Shown here piece by piece: positions 43,920-52,584 of a stretch of DNA of 64,000 nucleotides. The first letter of the stretch is position 1. Each line of letters begins with the position of its first letter. The position numbers and the translations under genes were made by a program. The stretch spans positions 124,001 through 188,000 of the forward strand of contig JANQQF010000181.1 in the NCBI GenBank assembly GCA_028285035.1, written 5' to 3'. The DNA comes from Phycisphaerae bacterium (GTDB lineage: Bacteria; Chloroflexota; Anaerolineae; 4572-78; J111). The notes beneath the pieces were generated by a model that saw nothing but the letters and a program-made list of their open reading frames with translations, did no database searches and was not told where the DNA came from.

Positions 43920-46874
43920 ATGCAAATTCTCTCTAACCTTAGAGATTACATCCAAAGACAAATGCAGGATATTTGGCACAGACTAAAAAATAATTATTGG
44001 TGGATTGTTTTTTTTGTCATGTTATTTTTTCTAGCTTTATTGGTTGACTGGGGCCATGATTTCGCTTGGTTAAGAGACTTTATAACAGGTACATCTTATC
44101 CTCTCACAATTCTTGTAGTTTGTTTGGCCTTACTTTTCGGGATATTTGCAGATCGTTGGCTTCAACCGATTTATATTCCCCTAAAGTGGGCAACTGAACA
44201 TTGGAAAATATTGATACTACTAGTTACGCTTGCTCTTTTCTTGCTTAATGTTATGAGCTATATTTCGACTCATTATAATAAAGAAGGTGTATTTACAGTA
44301 GAGGTTTGGTCAGAGGATAAAGATGGGTTAAAGAAAGATGCAGTCGCTCTACAATATAGGGTGAGTTACAATAATAGTATTGCCTTAGAACAATTTGCGC
44401 CGACCACTCTACCAAATTTAGCGCAAGACCCAAACGTTGAGTTAGTTGAATCAAGTCTTATTCTATCTGGTAAAACAAGATCTTGTCGCAATGATATATT
44501 AAATCCCCACCTCTTTCCTGTACTGTCTCTGACACCTGATATTTCTATCCCCAACAGTTCAAAGCCCGATGAATTGTCACGCGAGCGCCCAAAATTATCT
44601 GATATAGAACCACCAGCGAACTTATCATTCACGGTGTTGGGCGAAACGATTGAAGTACCGTTGCGCCGCATCTTGCCTTATATTAACTACCGCAAACTCA
44701 AGATAAAAGCCATACTCACCAGTCGCTCCTCTTCAAATATGGATAATATTCGAATAATAGTTGAAAGTGCTGATGAGAAAAGTTGGTCTGTAGAAGGGCC
44801 AGCTCAGGATTGGCCCCAACTCACAAAATTTCTTGCTTATCGAATTAGATTCGATGATAATGTAACCCAACCATCTCTTTTAGCTTTATGGTTGGGTAAT
44901 GAAGCCTTTGAAGAGAGAGATTACGTTGGGGCTTTAGGGTTTTATCGTCTTGCAGATAACCTAGCCCCTAATGATAATGTCACTCCACGACCAATCCAAA
45001 TTATGCTTGCGCTGACTCAGTATCAGTTAGAAAAAGTTGCTGAAGCTATAAAAATTTTGGATCAATATATTCAGACGGCCGAGTCTATTATTCCCACCAC
45101 ATACTTATATCGGGCCTGTCTGTATGCCGAGAATAATAATCCCGATAAGGCCCAAGAGTCTATTGATATATTTAAAGACAGTCTCCCTCAACCAGAAAAA
45201 GTCATTGCTCCCCCCACTCAGGAAAGAGATGAAGTCCGAGCAAAGATGCTGAATAGCAAAGAAGTTCTCGGACCAGGTAGTATCTTCTCAATGAACACAC
45301 AACTTCAGAAATCGTACTATTTCTCAGGTACTCAGGTATATACCGCTTCCCTTGAGATTAGTAACATTATAACCATTTCAAATGAGACACGTTTTCCTTT
45401 TGGTAATATGGCAACGCCTCGTCAAATTTTTGCCATAGACAACGGGGCCTATTACCTTACTCAGGATGGAAAAGTCTATTTTTTTGATGACAATCCCCAA
45501 AACCCCAAACCAATTATTAAAGAAGCTTTTTATATTGATCGCGCAAATCTTATTTTAGTAAATCATACTACAACCCCAAATACTGACCTTCTATACACCG
45601 GAGGTATCCATCAAATATTTCCCTTAGATGACACAGTACTGCTAATGGTTGACCGTTTTGGGCGTGTTTTACGTTATAATCGTGAGAACAAGAAACTCCA
45701 AGCAGTAGGTGAGTTTTTGAATGCCCGTCAGATATTCCCAGATGGCAACACTTTATATCTGCTGAGCGAAGATGGTAGAGTTGGAAGAACTGATTTAAAT
45801 GGTGATTTTACAACCTTTGAGGAATTAGTGGCTGACTCGCTCAATCGTGAAATCACTGCATTTAATAATGTTCTTTATATCTTACGAGAGAATGGCAATA
45901 TCTGGCGTTATCAAGAGCATCAGGATGAGCAGCGCAATCTAATAATTGATACTGGTACTGACACAAAGAGTATTTTTGCTGCTGCGCAGGGCCTATTCAT
46001 CCTAAAAGATAACGGTGAGGTCTGGCTCATTAGAAGCTCCCAAAATCCTACTCAAGCCGATTTAATAAAACAAGAAACTACAATAAGGGAGAATAGCTCT
46101 CCAGTCGCAATTAGTGTTGCTGACTCCACGCTATTTACAGTTGTTCATAGTAGTGATAATGAAGAAGTATTACAACCTGAAGCCTATCAAATTTCACTAT
46201 CTTCAGAGAAAAATTCCGAAGAGACAGAGACACAAACAACTGAAATAGTAGCGATTGCAGCTACAGCTACAGCTTCTAATGATTTATACAAAATTGAGGC
46301 TACTCAAACTATCATTGCTCAATCAACTCAAATTGCTCAGACAGAAGCAGTTGCTACCGCGCAAGCCAATGCAACTGCCACTGCTGAAACAATCGCCACT
46401 GCCACTGCACAAGCTAACGCAATTGTTCGGGATTGTAATCATACACTAAATGAAAGATCAGAGATCAGAAAAGTATGGGTAAATTATATTGGTGAGCTAG
46501 GCTGTTCCAAAGCACCTGTATTTGGTTATTTTCTCTGGCAACGATTCGAGAACGCAAATGTATTTTGGTCTGCTAACAAAAGGTTGTATGTCATTGCGAA
46601 AAATGACGGGACTTGGGTTAGTTTTTCTAGGGACAGCTTAAATAATCAAGGGAGTTGCCCAACAGATCACCGAGTTAGGTCGGGTATGAGCGTCCTATAT
46701 TGCTCTACTGAAGGAAAAAATTTAGGTGAGCCAGAACCAGAAGATGATCAAGATGATGCACTCACCTTTCAAGATTTTGACAGAGGACTCATCTGGATTA
46801 ATGAAAGAACATCAGAAACGTTTATCTTTTTCGGGACCAACGAAGGAAAGTTCACCGGTCCGCAGTCGGAATGA
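43920..46874 (+). CDS. large modular membrane protein with TPR, propeller-like and LGFP-like repeats
   Basis: About 984 residues, not assigned to a known family. Three N-terminal membrane spans (about 28-48, 60-77, 94-115) precede an exported region. TPR-like helices follow (about 320-430, FEERDYVGALGFYRLADN). Next come beta-propeller-like repeats (450-740, e.g. LYLLSEDGRVGRTDL, LYILRENGNIWRYQ, LFILKDNGEVWLIR). A Thr/Ala/Gln-rich spacer (about 770-835) leads to two LGFP-like repeats (LGCSKAPVFGYFLWQRFENANVFW; FQDFDRGLIWI). AGGAGG lies eight bases before the ATG. More AT-rich than neighbours. Structural or signalling surface role is a guess. Confidence 0.75.
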   Translation: MQILSNLRDYIQRQMQDIWHRLKNNYWWIVFFVMLFFLALLVDWGHDFAWLRDFITGTSYPLTILVVCLALLFGIFADRWLQPIYIPLKWATEHWKILILLVTLALFLLNVMSYISTHYNKEGVFTVEVWSEDKDGLKKDAVALQYRVSYNNSIALEQFAPTTLPNLAQDPNVELVESSLILSGKTRSCRNDILNPHLFPVLSLTPDISIPNSSKPDELSRERPKLSDIEPPANLSFTVLGETIEVPLRRILPYINYRKLKIKAILTSRSSSNMDNIRIIVESADEKSWSVEGPAQDWPQLTKFLAYRIRFDDNVTQPSLLALWLGNEAFEERDYVGALGFYRLADNLAPNDNVTPRPIQIMLALTQYQLEKVAEAIKILDQYIQTAESIIPTTYLYRACLYAENNNPDKAQESIDIFKDSLPQPEKVIAPPTQERDEVRAKMLNSKEVLGPGSIFSMNTQLQKSYYFSGTQVYTASLEISNIITISNETRFPFGNMATPRQIFAIDNGAYYLTQDGKVYFFDDNPQNPKPIIKEAFYIDRANLILVNHTTTPNTDLLYTGGIHQIFPLDDTVLLMVDRFGRVLRYNRENKKLQAVGEFLNARQIFPDGNTLYLLSEDGRVGRTDLNGDFTTFEELVADSLNREITAFNNVLYILRENGNIWRYQEHQDEQRNLIIDTGTDTKSIFAAAQGLFILKDNGEVWLIRSSQNPTQADLIKQETTIRENSSPVAISVADSTLFTVVHSSDNEEVLQPEAYQISLSSEKNSEETETQTTEIVAIAATATASNDLYKIEATQTIIAQSTQIAQTEAVATAQANATATAETIATATAQANAIVRDCNHTLNERSEIRKVWVNYIGELGCSKAPVFGYFLWQRFENANVFWSANKRLYVIAKNDGTWVSFSRDSLNNQGSCPTDHRVRSGMSVLYCSTEGKNLGEPEPEDDQDDALTFQDFDRGLIWINERTSETFIFFGTNEGKFTGPQSE

Positions 46875-46907
46875 ATTACCTTTATCTGGTAAGCGTAACC
46901 AAGTCTG

Positions 46908-46942
46908 AAAAAGTGGAAGATTTCATCATCTTCCACTTTTTT
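46908..46942 (+). terminator. rho-independent terminator after the modular membrane protein
   Basis: A 14-base stem (AAAAAGTGGAAGAT 46908-46921 with ATCTTCCACTTTTT 46928-46941), a six-base loop and a T-run. Confidence 0.9.
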
Positions 46943-46968
46943 ATTTTACCTCACTCTAAAATACTCCC

Positions 46969-46997
46969 TTGACACAAAATCCTTTCCATGTTTTAAT
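46969..46997 (+). promoter_or_regulatory. promoter of iclR-type gene
   Basis: TTGACA (46969-46974), 17 bases, TTTAAT (46992-46997). The predicted start is near 47004. Confidence 0.75.
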
Positions 46998-47002
46998 TTG
47001 AC

Positions 47003-47036
47003 CACGATACAAACAAGTTGTTCACGATACGGACAA
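47003..47036. promoter_or_regulatory. IclR operator-like direct repeats
   Basis: CACGATACAAACAA (47003-47016) and CACGATACGGACAA (47023-47036), 20 bases apart, overlapping the transcription start and ending at the start codon region. A likely autoregulatory site for the IclR protein. Confidence 0.7.
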
Positions 47037-47040
47037 AAGC

Positions 47041-47781
47041 ATGAGTATTCAGGCTTTAGAACGGGCATTTTCCATTCTCAAAGTCATCGATGAAGCACCC
47101 GATGCCATCCGACCGGCTGAGATTGCGGGTCAAATCGACTTACCACGCACCACGGTCATTCGAATGTTGAACACGTTGGAAGAACTGGGGGCAGTTGTGC
47201 GGGTGGAGGATGGGCGACATTTCCAGATTGGTCCCACTATCCACACCTTTGCTCACTCCAAACCCAAACTGCGTGATCTCAAACGGATTGCTCGCCCTTG
47301 TCTGGAGCAGTTAGCCCAACAAACTGGCGAAACTGTTTATCTCTGCACTCTGGCCGACAGTCAAGTCTACTATCTCGATCAAATCGACAGCCAACATCAC
47401 ATCCTTCTCCGCAACTGGATCGGAACGTACTTTCCTCTCCACACCACTGCGGCTGGCAAAATTCTTTTAGCATTTCTCCCCGACGATACCTTACAAACTT
47501 ATCTAGCACCCCCTCTGGAAAAGCTCACTGAAAAGACAATCACGAATCCAGACACAATCCGACAATATGTCGATGATATTCGGCAGGTAGGACACGCTTG
47601 GACTCATGAACAGACCGAGGCTGGTCTGGTTGGGGTAGCAGCCCCCATCTATCAAGCCCATCGTGTCATCGCGGCAGTGTCACTAGGTGGACCAGCCTTT
47701 CGCTTCCCACCTAAGGGTCAAGATCAAGCCATGGCTGATTTGGTCAAAGCAACGGCAGAGCAAATTTCGCAACGGCTTTAA
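47041..47781 (+). CDS. IclR family transcriptional regulator
   Basis: A 246-residue regulator with an N-terminal winged helix (SIQALERAFSILKVIDEAPDAIRPAEIAGQIDLPRTTVIRML) and a C-terminal IclR effector domain (LEQLAQQTGETVYLCTL, PLHTTAAGKILLAF, YVDDIRQVGHAWTHEQTEAGLVGVAAPIY, AVSLGGPAFRF). No Shine-Dalgarno is seen. The following genes (dioxygenase, amidohydrolase, aldolase, SDR) on the same strand are its likely targets. Confidence 0.95.
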   Translation: MSIQALERAFSILKVIDEAPDAIRPAEIAGQIDLPRTTVIRMLNTLEELGAVVRVEDGRHFQIGPTIHTFAHSKPKLRDLKRIARPCLEQLAQQTGETVYLCTLADSQVYYLDQIDSQHHILLRNWIGTYFPLHTTAAGKILLAFLPDDTLQTYLAPPLEKLTEKTITNPDTIRQYVDDIRQVGHAWTHEQTEAGLVGVAAPIYQAHRVIAAVSLGGPAFRFPPKGQDQAMADLVKATAEQISQRL

Positions 47782-47851
47782 CCATTTCTTCATGACAACC
47801 AAATACATTTCAACATTATCGTCATACTAAATCCAAAGGAGGATGTTTACA

Positions 47852-49030
47852 ATGACTGTAACCATGACGAAACAAAATGGCACGATAGTATCGACAGTGC
47901 AACAATTAGCCCAAGCTGATCGGCAGCTGACCATCACCTGGGCCGATGGACATCAAAGCGTCTTTCACACCATTTGGCTGCGGGACAACTGTGCTTGTGA
48001 GGCGTGTGGTGATCACAGCGGCGGCCATCGCTTTCTGGAATTAGGAAATATCCCCACCGATATTTCCCCTCAATCTATCAAACTGAACGACCAAGGTGCC
48101 CTCGAAATCGTTTGGGCCAATGATGGACACATCACACATTACCAGGTCGATTGGCTACGCACCCACTGCTACAGCTCGACGACGGAACGCGCCGCCCGCC
48201 GACATCAGCCCATTTTATGGGACAGTTCGCTAGCTGGGCAGGTGCCTGAGGCGGATTACGTCAAAGCGCAAACAGATGAGGCGGAGCGGTGGCATATTCA
48301 CGAAAGTGTTCGAATTTATGGCTTGTGCTTACTCCGCAATGTCCCGTCGGTCGTCGAAGAGACCGAACGATTGGCGGAAATGTTAGGCTATGTTCGGGAA
48401 ACCCACTATGGGCGCGTCTTCGAAATTATCACTACGCCTGACCCAACGGTTCTGGCCAACTCCCCCCATCCCATCCGGCCCCATACCGACGAAAATTTCC
48501 GTGAGCCTCCACCCGGCATCATGATCTTCCACTGCCTCCAAGCCAGCGAGGATGGCGGTGGTGTCTCGGTGATGACCGATGGCTTTAAGCTGGCCGCAGA
48601 CTTGAAAGCAGCCGACCCTGAAGCCTACGACTTGCTCAGTCGCGTCCCCATTCCCCATCGTCGTTTTCTCGACACCGTTGGGCTACGGGCCGAGTCTCCG
48701 GTCATCAATCTTGATTATTTTGACCAAATCAAGGAGTTTCGCTTGAATGAGCGGACGATGGGGCCGATTGATCTGCCGCCAGATTTGATGGAGCCAACCT
48801 ACGCTGCCCTGCGAAAAATCTATGATATGGCCTATGATTCAAAATATCACCTGCATCATCTGCTCAACTCCGGCGAGGCCTTCGCTTTTGACAATGCCCG
48901 AGTGATGCACGCCCGGACTGGCTTCAATGGCAATCGACACGTGCGGCTTTGCCATGTCGGCAGCGATGAGTTCTATAGTCGCTGGCGGGTGCTCAGCCGC
49001 CGATTACATGGGGAGCTGAACCGAATCTAA
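47852..49030 (+). CDS. gamma-butyrobetaine dioxygenase-like (TauD/BBOX) oxygenase
   Basis: Non-heme iron, 2-oxoglutarate-dependent dioxygenase of the TauD/BBOX family. It has an N-terminal DUF971-like zinc domain (FHTIWLRDNCACEACGDHSGGHR, about residues 30-60), the facial-triad HTDENF (about 210), a mid-region HCLQASEDGGGVSVM, and the distal His/Arg in DNARVMHARTGFNGNRHVRLCHV. The frame begins at 47843, but AGGAGG abuts that ATG, so ATG 47852 is preferred, giving 392 residues. Substrate unknown; homologues hydroxylate gamma-butyrobetaine or trimethyllysine. Confidence 0.92.
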   Translation: MTVTMTKQNGTIVSTVQQLAQADRQLTITWADGHQSVFHTIWLRDNCACEACGDHSGGHRFLELGNIPTDISPQSIKLNDQGALEIVWANDGHITHYQVDWLRTHCYSSTTERAARRHQPILWDSSLAGQVPEADYVKAQTDEAERWHIHESVRIYGLCLLRNVPSVVEETERLAEMLGYVRETHYGRVFEIITTPDPTVLANSPHPIRPHTDENFREPPPGIMIFHCLQASEDGGGVSVMTDGFKLAADLKAADPEAYDLLSRVPIPHRRFLDTVGLRAESPVINLDYFDQIKEFRLNERTMGPIDLPPDLMEPTYAALRKIYDMAYDSKYHLHHLLNSGEAFAFDNARVMHARTGFNGNRHVRLCHVGSDEFYSRWRVLSRRLHGELNRI

Positions 49031-49202
49031 CAGGGTAATGAGCATTGGTTTCAAATTAGAAGCACACAATTAAATTGCCAGTTTTCAAAGGCTCTTTGTG
49101 TGATTTCTTCATCCTTTGAGAACTTTGTGTTTTATCTTAAAATACCCTCATCTTTATTTACTGATTACGATATACCAATTACCCTCACAAAAGGAGTCAA
49201 CG

Positions 49203-50330
49203 ATGATTGATTGTGATGTGCACAATGACTGGGTGAATGCCAATGTGTTGTTGCCGTATATGGAGCCAACCTTTCGAGATTATTTAGAGCGCGGTGAACG
49301 GGTTGGTGGGCCTGAGTCGTTCCCTCACGGACACCGCCCTTGGTTACATCCGGAAGGCTATCGCCGCACGGACATCGAACCGACCGAAGGGATGCCCGCT
49401 GGGGCCGATTATGACCTGATGAAGCGGGAGTTATTGGATAAGTACAATCTCGAATACGCCATTCTGACGGGCGAGGAAATCATCGATCTCTCAACGATTG
49501 CCAATCCTTACTATGCTTCAGCCCTGGCCAAGGCCAATAACGACTATATCGTTGACCATTGGCTGGCCCGTGACGGTCGCCTCAAAGGGTCACTGGCCGT
49601 GGCGCCGCAAGACCCAGAGGGGGCCGCAGCGGAAATTCGCCGGATGGGTCACCACCCTGACATCGTGCAAGTGATGCTCAGTTCTGCCGCCCGTCGGCCC
49701 TACGGCGAGCCGTTCTACCACCCGATTTGGCAAGCAGCTTCCGATATGGATCTGCCCATTGCTATTCACCTCGGTGGGACGGGCGGGGTCAATTCTGACT
49801 CCAGCTTCACCATGGCCCCAACCTTCTATTATGAACACCACGCTCTGCTATGCGAAAGCGCAATGAGCCATGTTGCCAGCTTGATCGTGCACGGCGTTTT
49901 TGAAAAGTGGCCCAACCTAACCTTTATCATCATCGAGTGCGGCATCGCCTGGTTGCCTGCGGTCCTGTGGCGGCTGGATGCGGGCTACAAAGCACTCCGT
50001 AAAGAAACACCATGGCTCAAACGCTTGCCAAGCGAGTACGCTCACGACCACATCCGCTTCACCACCCAGCCCCTGGAGCAGCCCGCCAAAAAAGAGCATC
50101 TGTGGAACTTGCTCGACGCCATCGATGGCAAAAACACCCTGATGTTCGCCTCCGATTATCCGCATTGGGATTATGACGATCCTTACAAGGTCGCTATTCC
50201 AAACGATTGGCGCGAGAATGTGTTTGATCTGAACATCCGCAAAGTGTATAAAAAATTACCACAGAAAGTACAAACCAATGGGGCCATCAATGGGCATACC
50301 AATGGAGCAACCAATGGGCACACTGCTTAA
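49203..50330 (+). CDS. amidohydrolase family metal-dependent hydrolase
   Basis: TIM-barrel metal hydrolase of the amidohydrolase_2 family (predicted decarboxylase or lactone/amide hydrolase). MIDCDVHNDW carries the metal ligands D-x-H, the mid-barrel IHLGGTGGV and NLTFIIIECGIAWLPAVLWRLD fit, and FASDYPHWDYDDP is the final metal Asp motif. AAAAGGAG precedes the ATG at 49203; the frame is open to 49116. The C-terminus ends in NGAINGHTNGATNGHTA, a low-complexity tail overlapping the next gene. Probably acts on an intermediate in the IclR cluster. Confidence 0.9.
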   Translation: MIDCDVHNDWVNANVLLPYMEPTFRDYLERGERVGGPESFPHGHRPWLHPEGYRRTDIEPTEGMPAGADYDLMKRELLDKYNLEYAILTGEEIIDLSTIANPYYASALAKANNDYIVDHWLARDGRLKGSLAVAPQDPEGAAAEIRRMGHHPDIVQVMLSSAARRPYGEPFYHPIWQAASDMDLPIAIHLGGTGGVNSDSSFTMAPTFYYEHHALLCESAMSHVASLIVHGVFEKWPNLTFIIIECGIAWLPAVLWRLDAGYKALRKETPWLKRLPSEYAHDHIRFTTQPLEQPAKKEHLWNLLDAIDGKNTLMFASDYPHWDYDDPYKVAIPNDWRENVFDLNIRKVYKKLPQKVQTNGAINGHTNGATNGHTA

Positions 50331-51099
50331 GGAAAAGTTAGCACATGGCCAAACGGTATTTGGCACCTGGGTCTCACTGGCCGATCCGGCCTGCACCGAG
50401 ATCCTGAGCCAAAGCGGCTTTGATTTTCTGCTCATCGATGGGGAGCGCGCCCCGATTGGCGAGGAGTCGTTGCGCAATATGGTAATGGCCGCAAAAGGAA
50501 ATGATGCGGCCATCATCTATCGAGTACGTCAAAATAACGAAGCCCTCATCAAAATCGCCCTCGATCTTGGTGTTGATGGCCTATTTATTCCGATGGTGAA
50601 CAGCGCGGCTGATGCCAAACAGGCCGTATCTGCCACACGATATCCACCACTGGGCAAACGCGGGGTGGGACCGTGGCGGGCTTCAAACTATTTTGAAAAT
50701 ATGTGGGAGTACATCGCTCAGGCTAATGAGCATGTTACCCTCATCATCCAGATCGAAGATGTGCAGGCCGTAGAAAATATTGACGAAATTTTGGCGGTAC
50801 CGGGCTTCGATGTCGCCTTCATCGGTCCCGCCGATTTGACCGCCTCGCTCAATCTATTGCCCGACACCCAGCATCCCGAAGTAACGGCTTTAATCGAGCG
50901 CGTTGCAGCCAAATGCCAAGCTGCCAAAATTCCTCTGGGTATCGACGCGGCGGGGCCAGACCATATTCGAGCGATGTCCAATCTAGAGATACAACTTTTC
51001 ACGTATGGAATGGATATCTCTTATCTTATTGAGGGAGCCAGAGGAGCACTCGCTGAGGCCAAGAGTGCCTGCGAGGTGACAACGAAAAATGAAAATTAG
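50314..51099 (+). CDS. HpcH/HpaI family class II aldolase
   Basis: 2-keto-3-deoxy-acid aldolase family, 261 residues from ATG 50314, which overlaps the upstream stop by 17 bases. Markers are FGTWVSLADPACTEIL, IIQIEDVQAVENIDEI (metal Glu) and FIGPADLTASL (metal Asp). The usual base motif DGEHAP reads DGERAP here, so the catalytic His is replaced by Arg. GGAG lies ten bases upstream. It would split an aldol product to pyruvate and an aldehyde, but the substitution makes this uncertain. Confidence 0.9.
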   Translation: MGTLLKEKLAHGQTVFGTWVSLADPACTEILSQSGFDFLLIDGERAPIGEESLRNMVMAAKGNDAAIIYRVRQNNEALIKIALDLGVDGLFIPMVNSAADAKQAVSATRYPPLGKRGVGPWRASNYFENMWEYIAQANEHVTLIIQIEDVQAVENIDEILAVPGFDVAFIGPADLTASLNLLPDTQHPEVTALIERVAAKCQAAKIPLGIDAAGPDHIRAMSNLEIQLFTYGMDISYLIEGARGALAEAKSACEVTTKNEN

Positions 51100-51103
51100 A
51101 CTC

Positions 51104-51225
51104 CAGAACTTACGCAGCTTCTGGTCAACCGTTGCAGATACGTAGCGTAAATTGCTAATTTGCGTCTTACAACGGCCTATGATTAAACAAGTTAGCAACT
51201 TGTTCTACGTTCTGCGTAAGTCCTG
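51104..51225. mobile_element. MITE-like element with 14-base terminal inverted repeats
   Basis: CAGAACTTACGCAG (51104-51117) and CTGCGTAAGTCCTG (51212-51225) are inverted with one mismatch, bounding a 122-base non-coding segment. GGACTTACGCA-type ends are known from short non-autonomous elements. No transposase and no clear target duplication were seen. Confidence 0.65.
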
Positions 51226-51547
51226 AATCTTTAGGTCTGGTAGGTAACGAACATTGCAAGTACTTATAGACGAAACATTTTAAACCCGTAAAATCGGTTC
51301 CTGTCATTCCCGCGTGCTTCTGGCGGGCATCCACCGCTACAATGCCACGTGGATGCCCGACAAAATCATTCGGGCATGACAGGATGGTTTTTTGTCCGGA
51401 TTTTATTTGATGTTTCTATTACTATACAGGGATAAGGAAGAACACGGATTATTGATTCTGGGTTTTTATTGATCACTACTTACCGATTACTGACGACTGA
51501 CCACTCATCACCATCCACTACTCACTTATTTTCAGAGGAGCGTTACA
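51226..51547. repeat. intergenic region with nested inverted repeat (GTCATTCCCG type)
   Basis: Outer arms CCTGTCAT (51300-51307) and ATGACAGG (51376-51383) enclose inner arms CGGGCATCCA (51324-51333) and TGGATGCCCG (51350-51359). This resembles the abundant TGTCATTCCCGCG repeat of many environmental bacteria. The remainder is AT-rich with a start-site AGAGGAGCG before the SDR gene. Confidence 0.65.
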
Positions 51548-52351
51548 ATGAGTTTCAAAGATCAAATTATGATTGTTACAGGCGGCAACTCCGGCATTGG
51601 TCGGGCGATTGCGATGGCCTTTGTCGAAGCCGAGGCCAGAGTCATCATCATCGGGCGCAGTCAGGCCAAAGGCGAGGCTACCCAACAGACGATTGCCGAG
51701 CGGGGCGGCTTCGTCGAGTTCTTCTCCGTCGATTTGAGCGACTCAGCGCAGGTGCATCAATGTATCAAAACAATTGGCGAGCGGTATGGTCGATTGGATG
51801 TGTTGGTTAACAATGCAGGTGAGGGCGAGTCGCGGGGCGGTGAGGTCAAGCTCAATCCCGATGAGGTGCAGACCGATGTGGATCAGCGGTGGGATCGGAT
51901 GGCGGGTAGCAATCTGCGCAGCACCTACCTGATGAGCACCTTCGCTGTCGGCCTAATGCGTGAGCAGGGCGGGGCCATCGTCAACATCTCCTCCACCGCC
52001 AGCATCCACGGCAACTACGGGCTGTACGGTACCATGAAGGCGGGTGTGGAGGGGCTGACGCGCAGCCTCGCCGTCGATTTCGCCCCGCTCAACATCCGGG
52101 TCAATGCCATCTCCCCCGGCTGGATTGAAACACCCAACACCTTTCCCAATCCCGACGATCCCGCTCAAGCCGAATGGTTCAACACCACCTCTCTCTTTGA
52201 GCGAATGGGCCAGCCCGAAGAGATTGCCACCGCCGTCCTCTTTCTCGCCTCCGCGCAAGCCTCCTTCATCACCGGAGCCACACTCGTCGTCGATGGGGGG
52301 CTGTCGATTATCGACCCTACCGCTGAGTCGTGGCGGCGAGCGCGGGCGTAA
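51548..52351 (+). CDS. SDR family oxidoreductase
   Basis: Classical short-chain dehydrogenase/reductase, 267 residues. TGGNSGIGRAIA is the cofactor loop, NNAG the structural motif, ISSTASIHGNYGLYGTMKAG supplies Ser, Tyr and Lys (YxxxK as YGTMK), and VDGGLSIIDP closes the family pattern. AGAGGAG precedes the ATG. It lies at the end of the IclR cluster and probably oxidises or reduces a pathway hydroxyl. Confidence 0.95.
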   Translation: MSFKDQIMIVTGGNSGIGRAIAMAFVEAEARVIIIGRSQAKGEATQQTIAERGGFVEFFSVDLSDSAQVHQCIKTIGERYGRLDVLVNNAGEGESRGGEVKLNPDEVQTDVDQRWDRMAGSNLRSTYLMSTFAVGLMREQGGAIVNISSTASIHGNYGLYGTMKAGVEGLTRSLAVDFAPLNIRVNAISPGWIETPNTFPNPDDPAQAEWFNTTSLFERMGQPEEIATAVLFLASAQASFITGATLVVDGGLSIIDPTAESWRRARA

Positions 52352-52468
52352 TTTACGGTTTTTGATTTACGATTAGGTTCGGTTGGAAATAGCTTATTCA
52401 AGGCTCGTTCATCTTCTTGTTATGTTAAGTTTTAGGTAGACAACGTACTTTGGTTGATTTATAATGGA

Positions 52469-52500
52469 CGCATCGGCCATAAAAATTTATGGTCGATGCG
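52469..52500. repeat. 15-base hairpin downstream of the SDR gene
   Basis: CGCATCGGCCATAAA (52469-52483), loop AA, TTTATGGTCGATGCG (52486-52500), one mismatch. The flank TTTATAATGGACG is shared with the hairpin at 31283-31308, so both may belong to one dispersed family. Confidence 0.65.
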
Positions 52501-52584
52501 CCCGCTTAACGGGGCGGCGGATAAGATTATGATAAACCAGCGTATTTTGATTTAAGTTTAGAAATTCTACAAGGACCAAACCCC

